Positions 44,816 through 55,911 of a DNA stretch of 64,000 nt are shown one piece after another. The position numbers and the translations under genes were made by a program. Location of the stretch: the NCBI GenBank assembly GCA_963920525.1, contig OY986438.1, positions 184,138,888 through 184,202,887 of the forward strand. Reading direction: 5' to 3'. The notes below the pieces were generated by a model. It was not told the DNA's origin. It saw only the letters and a program-made list of their open reading frames with translations, and ran no database searches. Every line of letters begins with the position of its first letter. Position 1 is the stretch's first letter. The stretch comes from Dichetophora obliterata. Its lineage: Eukaryota > Arthropoda > Insecta > Diptera > Sciomyzidae.

Positions 44816-44924
44816 AAATAAGGCCAAAATCTTTAACGAAAATTGGTTATCATAATAAAGTTATGTGCGTCAAGTTTTGTTGTTGTGAAATAATTCTTTG
44901 TGTAAATAAACATATAGTATAAAT

Positions 44925-45640
44925 TATTTATGTGTATCAATTTTTATTGATCTGATATAATTTTTTGGCAAAAATGGCGAAATGGAGAAATCTACTAACA
45001 TTACTGATTTGGTTAATTTTTAGACCAATTAGACTTTGGTAAATTTTATTGATCGGTGATAATTTTTTTGGCGAAATATATCACATTACTGAGTGGCCTT
45101 AAGGCCACTTACTTGTTACCTTTGAAAAAATTGTTCTTACATTTTTTTTTTTTGTATTATCAATTATAGTCTGGGGTATATCTTGTGAAAATTCCAAGAA
45201 AGTCTACTGAGTAGTTTTTTGTGTGAATTTTTTGTGCAGACAAGTTAGGCATGCCATAAGCACTTATCTCATGTCCAACCTATTTGCATATATTGATTTT
45301 GTTTTCTTGTAAGGAAACTAATAAGGAAATGTTGTTACAACATATGGGAGGTGCACGTGTAAGTCAGACATTTTTGTTAATTTTTACTTCAACTTGTTCT
45401 CGATGCAAAGAGACTGTAAAAAAACTGTATAAAAAAACGTGTATAAAATTTAACTGATCTGCGAAATTTTTTTTGGCTAAATTAACCATATTACTGTTTT
45501 CGGTTACATGGGAGCTGAACGTGTTAGTCAGACGTTACAGTTCATTTTTACATCAACTTGGCTTTGGCACAAAATAGTCATGTGTATGAAATTTTAGTGA
45601 TCTGGGATAGTTTTTTAACAAAATATAGAAGACTTGCATA
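44925..45640. repeat. Degenerate repeat, TGATCTGxxATAATTTTTTGGC units
   Basis: The phrase GTGTATRAAATTTTASTGAT followed by CTG and a T-rich TTTTTTGGC recurs near 44931, 45030, 45435 and 45578, with CATGGGAG or GTGTTAGTCAGACRTT between some copies. The units are strongly eroded. Confidence 0.5.
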
Positions 45641-45733
45641 AAAGCCTGTCCTACGACAGGTCTTCTGCACACTTCCTTTTTGGAGCCATTTACCGGAGGT
45701 AGTTAAATCAAAAACCAAGTATGAAACCAACTA

Positions 45734-45875
45734 ACTGCATTATTCTGTATCACGAACAAGCACACCAACGATGAGAAATACACGAGAAGTAATACAATTT
45801 TGTATGGAAGAAAATATTGCTTCTCGTGTCTTTCTCCTCGTTGGTGAGCATCTTCGTGATACAGAACAATGCAGT
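45734..45875. mobile_element. Hairpin MITE, unrelated to family H
   Basis: The left arm ACTGCATTATTCTGTATCAC then AAGCACACCAACGATGAGAA and ACACGAGAAGTAATA is the inverted copy of 45814-45875. The arms are about 60 bp with an 18-nt loop. Two short open frames on opposite strands here are translations of the hairpin. Confidence 0.8.
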
Positions 45876-45894
45876 AAGTATCAAACACATTTTC

Positions 45895-46110
45895 TGTGCA
45901 TACTTTCAGGCTTAATTTTTGAGAAAAGTATGTCTTGTAAAAGTACTTTACGGTCAAAAAATAACTACAGTTTGAGAAATACTGTGTGAAATACTGAGCA
46001 GCATGCTTGCCTTTTATGTATTAAGATGTGCATACTTTCAGGCTGATCAGTTTGAGAGATATTGGACACAAAGCAGCGTGCTTGCCCTTTATTTATTAAG
46101 ATTACGGAAT
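45895..46110 (+). repeat. Tandem-unit repeat, plus orientation (partner of 41025-41283)
   Basis: Two units start GCATACTTTCAGGCT (45898 and 46030), contain TTTGAGARATAYTG and end GCTTGCCYTTTATKTATTAA. The same units occur inverted at 41025-41283. The intermediate AAGTATGTCTTGTAAAAGTA block is also shared. Confidence 0.7.
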
Positions 46111-46374
46111 TGGGTTGTATGGCTGGTGGGCGTATTATCCGGTTGAATTGGTTCTTCTTTACACCATCTTTTTTTTTAAAACAAACATATTTGTACATAA
46201 TTTTATGACCATGGAGAAATGTTTTTCGGGAAATAGGCGGTGAGTGTGACAGTATTATCAATTTAAATGATATTTTGTATGACCAATGATAATGATGAGG
46301 AAATGCGAAAAAGTTGTAATAGCTGAACTCTTCTGTTATTGTATGTAAAAACCATTCACTTATCCTAAAACTTA

Positions 46375-46636
46375 CAGCCCTATTCTGGCAAATTAACAAA
46401 TTGTTAACCAGTATTTTTAATATTTCTATATGTTTGTTATTTTCGACGCAAAATTTGGAGCACAAAAAAAAATTTTTTAATGAAATTGTCAATAACAGAA
46501 AAGCAGTTGACAATTTTTATCAAAATTTATTATTTTTGAGCTTCAAATTGTGTTTTGAAATCAAAAAATGACAAGGAACACATTGAAATATTCAAAATAC
46601 TGGTTAACAAAATGTTAATATGCAAGCATAGGGCTG
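46375..46636. mobile_element. Palindromic MITE, copy 2
   Basis: Same family as 29476-29739: CAGCCCTATTCTGGCAAATT and TTGTTAACCAGTATTTTTAA at the left, mirrored at the right (ATTCAAAATACTGGTTAACA, then AGCATAGGGCTG). The borders are TTA on the left and CTA on the right, so the TSD has one mismatch or has mutated. Confidence 0.83.
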
Positions 46637-46936
46637 CTATTCTCACAATATATCATGATTCTACGGAAACTCCTGTATTTAACCACTTGTGTCATGGGTG
46701 CGTTACAAAAATGGACGCATTTTAGCCAAAAGATGCTTTAGAAAAGACATATTTGAATTAAAAAACAAAAAAAAAAAATTGTTTATTTTATATTCTTTCA
46801 CACTTTGGGAAAAAAAATTAATGTAGTAAAGTGTCCAAAGCCCTTTTTTTTAGTTTCGGCGAACCAGATTTCATAATAATGTCAAGAAAAGGTTATTTTT
46901 AGTCATATTAAATGAAAGAAATAAACCTAGTAAGGA

Positions 46937-47466
46937 ATTTTTTCGACTGGACTGAATTTAAAATACCCAGACTTTAGTATGTTAGTATATTCGAGGTTTT
47001 GAATGTTGCATTATTTTAATGACGTCACTTTTATAGTGCTTAATTTTATCCAAATATTTTTAATTTTAAATTTAGAAATTATGATGACGTCACTTTGTTT
47101 GGGAGGTAGCTGGAGTTTTCAGTTTTTCCCACCAAATTCCAAATATCGAATGCATCGTTAAGATTTATCATTTTAGTACAGTTACTTTGTATGGGAGATA
47201 GTCGTGGCTTTCATTCGATTTGGCTAATTTTTGAACTGGATCTTTATTTTTGAAAAGGAAGCATGTTTCTTGAATTCCGTTATTATAGCTCTAAAATTAC
47301 GGCTTTCATCGTGATCACAGAAAGACATGACTACATCGAATTCAGGAAGTTATGTTAATCAAGAATATATATTCTTTTATATACCTGCCACGCCTCCTCA
47401 TAGTCTTTACAAACGAAGAGATAAAGTTAATATAATCCTTATGCAGCATGAGTGAGGGTATTAAAT
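46937..47466 (+). repeat. Dispersed brachyceran-type repeat, copy 2
   Basis: Diverged copy of 39975-40672: TTCGACTGGACTGAATTTAA at the start, GACGTCACTTTGTTTGGGAG and TAGTCGTGGCTTTCATTCG in the middle, and AGTTAATATAATCCTTATGC with GAGTGAGGGTATTAAA at the end. The GACA run is reduced to GAAAGACATGA. Confidence 0.75.
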
Positions 47467-48256
47467 ACAAATATGTTTTTTCTTGTTTTATTGCCTTACA
47501 AACTTTATGAAAAATTTGTCATTTCTATATCTCTTCTTCTATACTATTATATAAAATTGAAGTAAAAATTAACTGTTGCCATTTCACTCCAAAAGTACTG
47601 AGCCGATTTTTATGAAAAAAGTTTTAAAATATCATATTTGTGTCTATGAGAATCAAATGTGATCAATTCCACTTTTGGAAAAATTGAGTTAACGATTGAT
47701 TCTGATTACCCTTGTTCAATGCTACAAATGACTGTATTCAAAGTTTTCTAATGTCTAGTTTTTCCAGAGTAATTTGGTACTAAAAATCAATTTGAGAATC
47801 AAAAATGATCTATTCCACCTGGTTGTTGGCATCAAAACGACACAATTCCACCTTTTACTTTTTGTTCTCCAGAAAGGAGTGCAACTCTTGTAATATTAGG
47901 CCTAATCACTACTGCGTATAATTTACGTTCTCGCAAATTAGCTTTGTCGTGACAACACTGTGTAGAATGCCAAAAAAAATTTAAAAATTTGTTGGATGTC
48001 AGTTAAAAAGGTGAACAGTTAAAAAAAGATAGATATGGATTCCATAGAGACACCAATTCTAGCGGACTATCCACGTAAAAGAAAGAAAAACGTTAATCAG
48101 AGGATACGGGATTTAGTAACACAACAAAAGTAATTTGAACGGCTTTGATATATTTTTCTGGTTAAACCCCTAAATAATTATTTGAACTAAACACACCGTT
48201 AAGGGCTTATAATATTATATATTATATATTGGTGCAATATTTCAGTGCAATACATA

Positions 48257-49742
48257 ATGCGAACTCGGTCAAAACAAATTATTAGAGTTTGCCAAAACAC
48301 ATTTTGAAATATAATTGGAATAACAAAGGGTCGCTTACGTTACGTTTGCAATCGCCACTTCAAAACTGGCACAGTAGTTATTAAAAACCGAGGTGGTGAC
48401 CGAAAACGTAGCAAGCTTGCTAACAATAAAGAACAGGTGATTGGCTTTATAATGCAGTACAAGACAATTGAAATTCATTATTGTCGTAGTCGTATTGCTA
48501 AACGACAGTATTTACCTGGTGAGTTGTCAATCAACAGAATGTGGAGGAGTTATAATGACTTCCACCTAAACTACAAAGTCAAGTCTAGCTACTTTCGAAT
48601 GATCTTCAACACTTGCTTCAGTCTTGGATTTAAGGATCCATCATCAGATAAATGCTCGACATGTATTCAACTAAAAGCATTTCTAAAACATGAAGAAAAT
48701 TCCCATAAAAAAAACAAAATAATTACCAAAATACGAATTCACAAACTTGGAAGTAAAGCCTTTTTTGAAATTCTTACTGAGGAAAGGTCTGATTTACTGA
48801 CAATATCCTTTGATTGTCAAAAGAATATGTCGCTTCCAAAAATAGCTGACCAAGCAGCCTACTTCACCGGTCAAATATCCTTATGCCTTTGTTGGAGTAG
48901 TTGCAGGTACTGCCTATTAATTTCTCACAAAAAAAACAACGGTTTTCCTATATTACTGGACGAAGAATACTCGCCCTAAAGGTTCTAATTAAAACGCCTC
49001 CGCAGTTTTTTATCATCTATGCAGCATGGATCATGAAGCTATAAGAACAGTTCGACTAATGGCTAATGGCTGCGGAGGCGAAAACAAAAACTGAATTATG
49101 ATAGGTATGTGCCAATAATGGCTGGCAAATAAAGCTCCAAAATACATTACAACGGTCGAGATAATATTTCCCGTTACTGGCCATTCTTATATTCCACCAG
49201 ATGGAGTATTTGCACAGATTGAGAAGCAAGTTAATGTCGGATAGACTATAATATCAGTAGAAGATTATTTCAAAATATATACAGATTATGGAACTAGAAT
49301 AAATTTGGGAAGTGCTAACTTTCCCATTCTTGATTTTAAAACAGAAGTATCGAAGGTTTTCAAGCCGCCATCTGCTTGGCACTTTTAATTCAACGAGACC
49401 AAACTATTTATAATAAGGAAGTGTAAAAATTACCTTATAAGAGTTCAAGGTGAACAATTTTATAGATCTTCTATTGGTAAATAAAAATCCGTTGTAAAGC
49501 TCGGAGAACATGTGTTTTCTATGTCTCCGCCAATATTGCCATTTAGAGTGAAAATCAGTGAACGTAAAAAAGACGAGTTAAGCAAACTTCTATCTAAGGA
49601 TTTTGTAAATGAATGGAAAAGGCTTGAAGACATGAAATTTTATAAAAATCTTATGAACATTAAAAATTCTCAAGAAGAAATAGTGGACACTAATGATCCT
49701 GTTTGCAAATTTAATGCCGAAGATCGTATTATAAGAATTTAA
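48257..49742 (+). pseudogene. DDE-type (RNase H-like) transposase remnant, unnamed family
   Basis: A reading runs from ATG 48257 (MRTRSKQIIRVCQNTF, TGA where Trp or Leu is expected at 48305) through GRLRYVCNRHFKTG, VIKNRGGDRKRSK, IEIHYCRSRIAKRQYLPGEL, FNTCFSLGFKDPSSDKCSTC and LLTISFDCQKNMSLPKIADQ. It stops at 48979, then continues in other frames: ANGCGGENKN, VEIIFPVTGHSYIPPDGVF and, at 49512-49742, PILPFRVKISERKKDELSKL. FDCQK supplies one acidic residue. The next expected one, in a D-G-C-G-G-Q-N-K-N motif that I remember from related insect proteins, is Asn here. CSTC suggests a zinc-binding insertion. At least four stops and two frame changes make it inactive. A separate short frame at 48035-48133 (MDSIETPILADYPRKRKKN) may be the true N-terminus. 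Confidence 0.65.
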
Positions 49743-49899
49743 TATATTTTTAATCATTTTTTAACTCTTGTTACACTATTTTAATCAATATTTTATCTTT
49801 TTTATATAACTTTTAAAATTAGATTCATAAATAAATTAATTAAATCTAAGCACTAAAGATTTTTTTTGAGTATTGAATTACATTTAACTTTTTTAAGAA

Positions 49900-50011
49900 T
49901 TAAATCAACACAATTCCTCTTCTTGAGGATCAAAACAACACTTTTCCAGTTTGTTTGTATCAAAACGACTCTATTCTACTAAGTGAGTTTCAAAACAACA
50001 CTATTCCAAAA
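49900..50011 (+). repeat. Four-unit, 30-bp-spaced TCAAAACRACWCTATTCCA array
   Basis: The units start at about 49900, 49929, 49959 and 49989: AAATCAACACAATTCCTC, ATCAAAACAACACTTTTCC, ATCAAAACGACTCTATTC and TTCAAAACAACACTATTCC. The spacing of 29-30 bp equals about three DNA turns. Three related copies lie on the other side of the transposase remnant (47651, 47798 and 47832). Confidence 0.8.
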
Positions 50012-50679
50012 TAAGTTGCTTAGTAAAAACTAATGCAATTAATTTTCAATTATATTCGCTACGCAGTTATGCTTTAAAAAGTCCACTTTATAAGCAACAA
50101 GAACAAAAATTTTGAAAAGTTACCTCCAGAAGTCTTAACAAGTTTTTTTTTTAATTTACTCCAAACAATTAAAAGTGGAATTAATCTCTTTTTTGTTCTC
50201 GCAGGCACATTTGTGCTACAGCACTCTATGGGGGTATATATACAAAGTTTTAAGTTATTTAAGAAATCATTCCAACTGCCACGCGTTGCTTAATAGTTTT
50301 CTTTTAACGCGTTTGTGTTGCGAGAGTTTCAATAAACTCTATGTAGCTCTCTACTACAGAAACGTTTTTGATTTCGTTTGACATGTATTCAGTGTATTCC
50401 CCCCGAAAGTTTTGCCACCTTATTTCTTAAAAGTCGTCCTAGTTGTTATTTTATTGCTAAAATTGTATGTATGTTACTTTTGGCTTTTTTGATTTTATAT
50501 GACGATATGTACCTTTTATCTATTGGGAATCTTACAATATGACAAAAAAAAAAATAAATGATCAGTTACTGTTGCGGAAAATGAGACAAATTAAAAAAGT
50601 TAAAAAATTATTTAATTTTGTTCAACTTTGAACCATGAAAAGTGACTCAAGTCTTAATGACTTACTAATGTTTGAATAT
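50012..50679. other. Stretch without recognised features
   Basis: AT-rich sequence. A short ATACAGAAT x3 duplication at 50676-50703 lies at the 5' border of the following retrotransposon. Nothing else is recognised. Confidence 0.5.
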
Positions 50680-53664
50680 ACAGAATATACAGAATATACA
50701 GAACTATAAGCTTTTTCGAAATGATCGAATTGATAAAAAAGGCGGGGGTGTTGCAATATATTGTAAAAATAACTTAAATGTTAATCTGTTGGGAATGTCC
50801 AGTGGTTCAGAGGTAGAGTTTCTTAATGTCGAAATCTATGACAGTTGTACAAAAGTTTTCTTGTCGTGTGTGTATAATCCGAATCGTAATTGTTGTTTGG
50901 AGCAATTTTTTACTTTATTGTTGAATTGTACAATTGACTATGATCACTTCGTTTTGTGTGGTGATTTAAATATAAATGTTTTATTTAAGGATAGTCTTGT
51001 TGGTAATTTTATTGATCGTCTGACTGAAGTTGGTCTCCAAATAGTAAATACCAGTTTACCTACGCGCTATGCAATTAATGCTACTCCAAGTTTATTAGAT
51101 CTTTTTATTGTTTCAGATATTTCTACTGTTTTGCTTTTCGACCAATTATCGTTTATATCTGACCATGATCTTCTTTTTTGTTCTTTGAATATAACTTTGA
51201 CACCGATTTTAACTGTTAAAACTGTATCATTTCGTAATTATAAAGCTATTGATTATGTTTCGTTGTATAATGACCTGTCTATCATTAATTGGTCCGAATG
51301 TTGGTTTCTTAGTACTGTTAATGAGAAGTTGTATTAATAATTTGTGAATTATTTGAGTTGTCTGTTCCATTGACTACATGTCGTGTCTCTAACAGAAGTT
51401 GTCCCTGGTTTACAAATAATTTTAAATTGGCCCTGAAAAAACGTAATAAAACTTATAATCGTTGGAAGAGAAACCCGACAACATCTAATTGGGAACAGCA
51501 CAAAAGAGCGAGAAATGAAGCTAACTGCGTTGTTAAATTGTCTAAACGCACTTTTTTCATGTCGAAGCTAAGTTTAGCACAACCTTCCAAAAATCTTTGG
51601 AACAATTTAAGACTGGCTGGAGTATGTAATGTGAAATCCGATGATTTTCTAATTGATCCTAATATTCTTAACGATTATTTTATCGCTACCTCAACATCTA
51701 CTTATAACACTTCTGTCGATAATACGATAGGTTTTACTACCGAAAGGCCATGTAATTTTCAGTTTGTTGCTGTGAATGAGTGTGATGTTGCTCGTTGCGT
51801 TAATAATATTAAATCTAATGCAGTGGGTGAAGATGGAATAGCTATTAAATTTATAAAAATAATTTTACCTTTCATCATAAGCCCTTTGACACACATAATG
51901 AATCACTGCTTCACAAGTTCTTGCTTCCCTGATGCGTGGAAAGCTGCTACAATCATTCCTATAGCTAAAAAACCCAATGCCTGTGAACCGTGTGATTTTC
52001 GTCCGGTAAGTCTTTTACCAGCTTTATCAAAAGTATGTGAGTCTCTCATGGCTGGACAAATCTCCGAACACATTAGAAAATGTAACCTTATGTCACCACT
52101 TCAATCTGGTTTTCGACCTGGCCATAGCTGCTCTACAGCTATTGTGAAGATCCTAGATGACATAAGATTATCATATGATATGGGGCATATAAGCTTGCTT
52201 TGCATGTTGGACTTTTCAAAAGCATTTGACTCTGTTGACCATTTATTACTAAGTCAAAAACTAGAACTTAATTTTGGGTTTTCTATTACTGCGGTCCGTC
52301 TGTTATATAATTACTTAGTTGGAAGGTCTCAAAGAGTAAGAGTGGGAAATAGTCTGTCTGCTTTTAACAATTTATCCTGTGGAGTTCCTCAAGGCTCGGT
52401 ACTTGGTCCGCTTTTATTTGCAATGTTTCTTAATGATATTTTCAGCAAATGCCGTCATGTAACCATGCATGCATATGCTGATGATCTTCAGCTGTACTTG
52501 TCCAAACCAATTGATCTTGTTGATGATTTATGTATTGAGGTAAATGAAGACATGAGTAAAATAGTAGATTGGGCTAAAGCTAATAAGCTTGATCTTAACC
52601 CTCTTAAATCATTTGTTCTGCTAATTTTTAAGTCTAGATACTCTTTTTCTGATATACCAGTCATTTTTCTGAATGGAGTCGACTTAAAATTTATAGGTAA
52701 AGTTAAAAATATCGGTTACTATATTAACTCCTCACTTTCCTGTGAAGATCATATAAACTCTGTTGTTTGTAAAGTTTACTTTATCCTACGAAACCTGAGG
52801 AGAACTGCATCATTTGTGCCTGTTGAGACTAGACGAAAGCTAGTGGTTCAACTCATAATGCCAATAATTTCCTACTCAGAAGTTGTATACAGTAAGCTTG
52901 ATTCGAGGTCAAAGCTTAAGTGTTTAATAATGCTGTCAGATACGTTTATGGTCTTAAAAAGTTTGACCGTATAAGTTATTTGAGCAATCGAGTACTTGGA
53001 GCAATATTTTCAATTATTTGGATGCTAGAAACTGTATTTTTTTGCATAACTTGATTTATACACAAATTCCTAATTACATATTTAATAAGTTACAGTTTTG
53101 TAGATCGACCAGAAATATGAACCTTGTAATTCCTGTATACAATTTTTTGAATTCTAACAGACTCTTTTTTGTGAACGCTATCAGAATGTGTAATTCGCTA
53201 CCTTCAAGAATCAAAAGTATCCGAAATAAGCACAACTTTAAGCATGCAATATTTCAACACTTTTCTTGATACTATCTTTCTTCTTTCTCCTATTTTCTAT
53301 TTTATTAATGTTATCTTCTTAATTATTTGATAAAGTTCCTTAAAGGTAATTTATACATAAGTCTAAATTCAATTCAATTATAATTTATTGTTAAAATTTA
53401 GGCTTATAACTAAATTTAATTTCTTGAGTGAAATGCATTTGTTTGTTGATTATAACTTAAATTTAAAATTTAAAATTTAAAGTTAAATCTAGTCGTTGCT
53501 TACAATATTTTTTTTAATTTAAAATAAGTAATTTAAAATTTTTTTGTTTTTATTTATTTGTTGGTTATAACTTGTTGTTATTCTTTGATTTCTTACTGCA
53601 TTTAAAAGACTTTGTCTTATATGTGAACATGATAATTAAATTAAATAAATAATAAATAAATAAT
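50680..53664 (+). mobile_element. Non-LTR retrotransposon copy C (endonuclease plus nearly complete RT)
   Basis: The longest copy of the family also seen at 22805, 24439 and 26276. It starts inside the endonuclease (FRNDRIDKKGGGVAIYCK, LCGDLNIN, SDHDLLFCSL). After a frame change near 51340 an open 538-codon RT follows: CDFRPVSLLPALSKVCESL, LQSGFRPGHSCSTAIVKIL, box A LCMLDFSKAFDSVDHLLL, box [21 protein letters not shown], box [13 protein letters not shown] second frame change near 52925 leads to the C-terminus (KLQFCRSTRNMNLVIPVYN, HNFKHAIFQHFS, stop at 53269). The 3' end is an AATAAATAA-rich tail at 53640-53664. APE-type clade, not determined further. Intact RT motifs but broken twice. Confidence 0.92.
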
Positions 53665-55911
53665 GCTTTTATCAGCATTTTTTTTTATTACCTTAGATAA
53701 AATTACGGCTACCTTAAAAAACAGAAGTATTAATACATAAATGTTATTGTACTTATAAAATAAATTCTTATTTTTTTAATTAATGCATTATTTGAATTTA
53801 AACATTTATAAGTAAAAAATTAATACAGTATTTGTATAATTTGAATTTAAACTTTTATAAGTAAAAGGTATCCAGTTGGCCAAAATACCTAAGTCCGTCC
53901 TATCATCGTGGTCTTGGTACGCCTTTGCATGTTTTGTCTTATGAAGATTGATTAAAAAAAAACACTTAGTGGTGAAAAAACTGACAACTAGGTCCTGCTA
54001 GTGTTCATAAAAATTTGCACGTCTAAATATGCTTGAGAAAAGTGTTCATCAAAGCGTTATTTTTCAATTTCGGCAAAACAAATTTTAGAAATGTCTTGAA
54101 AATAAGCTGCTATATTTTCAGACACACTTAAAAATAAACAAAAAAATAAAGATATTCGCTTATTTATTTTAAATTTATAATAATAAGACTCTAAACTATG
54201 ATATTATATATTAAGTAATTGCATTGCACTGTGCGAAAACTTTTTGCTAAAAACTCATCTTTTTATTTTTATAGAATTAGCTGCAACATCACACTATATA
54301 AAGTTTATTTTATTTAAATCCAATGATAATCATAAAAAGAAATCTCAAACCATTAAATCACTGCTCGTATCAATTATTTTTTGGTATTAAAAATATATTC
54401 AGAATGGTTCATTAAAAGATTTATTGAAAAAAGCAAAACTAAAGTCATAATATTTATTTAAAAGGTCATCTTATAAAACTCAATGTTTCCTGTTGAATTA
54501 TGAAACTAAAAACATTTGGAACATAAAACAAATGCTTTAGACGCTACAACGCTACATTTTCGTTTCTATAACACTAACAACAACTAATTTTACTAAGCAT
54601 CCCTCGTTATTCTCATACTTAATATGTCAGTGTGAAAAAAATATCAAGGATAAGATTTCATGTAGCTACTTTTCGTCGTTCTCCAATATTTGTCACTCAA
54701 CAGTTGGAGTGATAAATCATATTTATTATATTTTAAGAAATTGCAATTACTATGGTTAAAAAACATACACACACACCCAATAAGTAAAAATATACGATAA
54801 AACATTATGCGATAAAATTTCCATAAGATTTACAAGCTTAGAAGATGAAGGAGTGAATGCAGAGAGCACTAAACGCAGATGATTAAATATGAAAAAAGAA
54901 AAACATAAATTATGAAAAGCTGCTACGCAAAATCTTAACAAAATATTGACTTTATTTTATGGTTTTCAATTTAATGTATATTCAAAAACAATAAAAAAAG
55001 CCATATAAAAACTCTCAAGGTGATAATGCTGCACAAGTTATATCAAAACATCGTGTGATCGACACCGCCTCTGCTCAGAACACAGCATTACAAATTTATG
55101 GATGCCGAAGTCTGAGAAGGGTGAAGAACATGAATTTGCCACAACAAGGCGTCATTCTGTCTCTAAATGAAAATCGTATAAAAAAACAAACATCATGTTT
55201 AATATATATCAGAGTTTGACTGAGTGGAGTGGACGATGAAGCAAGAAATTGACACAAAGGTGTCAAGAAATTCATAAATAATAGAATAAAAAAAAAATGT
55301 GTGTTGCAAGCAAAACGCATTTATAAAATTAGGTTGTGGCTCAGCGGTTTTGGTTAGTAATGGAAAAATACGAAAAGTTTTGCAAGATTTTGAAAACAAT
55401 GAGGTGAAAATTGATGTTCAATTTTACATGATATGAGCAGTTGATGTACTGATGTTGAAAATTTCTTCTAGATTTTCTTATTCTTTAGCGTCCAAGTTTG
55501 TGAAAAGCAAAGTGAGGAGATGAATAAATTTGTAAGAAATTGCTATTTTACTTAAAAAAAAAAAATGAATTATGCAATGTTTTATTCAGTCATGTGTTCT
55601 TATAACACAGATTAGAAAAGTATGCTTAGAAATTTTATAAGATGGGGAGAGAGGGTCATTTTCGATAGTGCACAGTAGTTAAAACACGAAATAAAAGCAT
55701 ATTTTTCATGCTGTGATTTTTGTTTATAATTTAAAAATATGATATACTTATATTAAGAAATGTTTCTTTAGCATATTATTGAAACAAATTTTAAGATAAT
55801 TTTAACCATTTTTTGTGGACACATGAAAACATGTTCAAATTTTAATAAAAAAGAATAAGTATTTTACCAACGCGAACTTTTTCCAGTGTCCTAAGTTTGG
55901 TGAGCTCTAAC
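53665..55911. other. Stretch without confident features; open stretch at 55018-55330
   Basis: Mostly AT-rich. One segment, 55018-55330, is richer in G+C and reads on the plus strand GDNAAQVISKHRVIDTASAQ, NTALQIYGCRSLRRVKNMNL and PQQGVILSLNENRIKKQ before a stop, then further open pieces. I do not recognise it, and it has no clear start. It could be a decayed transposon frame. No splice-bounded PTB exon of the NOS1AP-like gene was found here. Confidence 0.3.

Larger units (their letters stand above)
47649..50011 (+). mobile_element. Decayed DNA transposon with subterminal direct repeats (family unnamed)
   Basis: A broken transposase-like reading (48257-49742) is bracketed by copies of one motif: TCAAATGTGATCAATTCCAC and similar at 47651, 47798 and 47832 on the left, and four regularly spaced copies at 49901-50011 on the right. 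All run in the same direction. No terminal inverted repeat or TSD was identified, so the limits are those of the repeats. The right-hand spacing is 29-30 bp. Confidence 0.55.

Noticed and set aside
44621..44922. Overlapping 68- and 85-codon frames with FGFGYG and NRNRNR runs
   Set aside because: Translations of ACCGAA repeats inside the TIR element at 44232-44815.
49900..50011. CRISPR-like array (30-bp spacing)
   Set aside because: The units are degenerate, the spacers are only about 8-10 bp, and the setting is a eukaryotic transposon.
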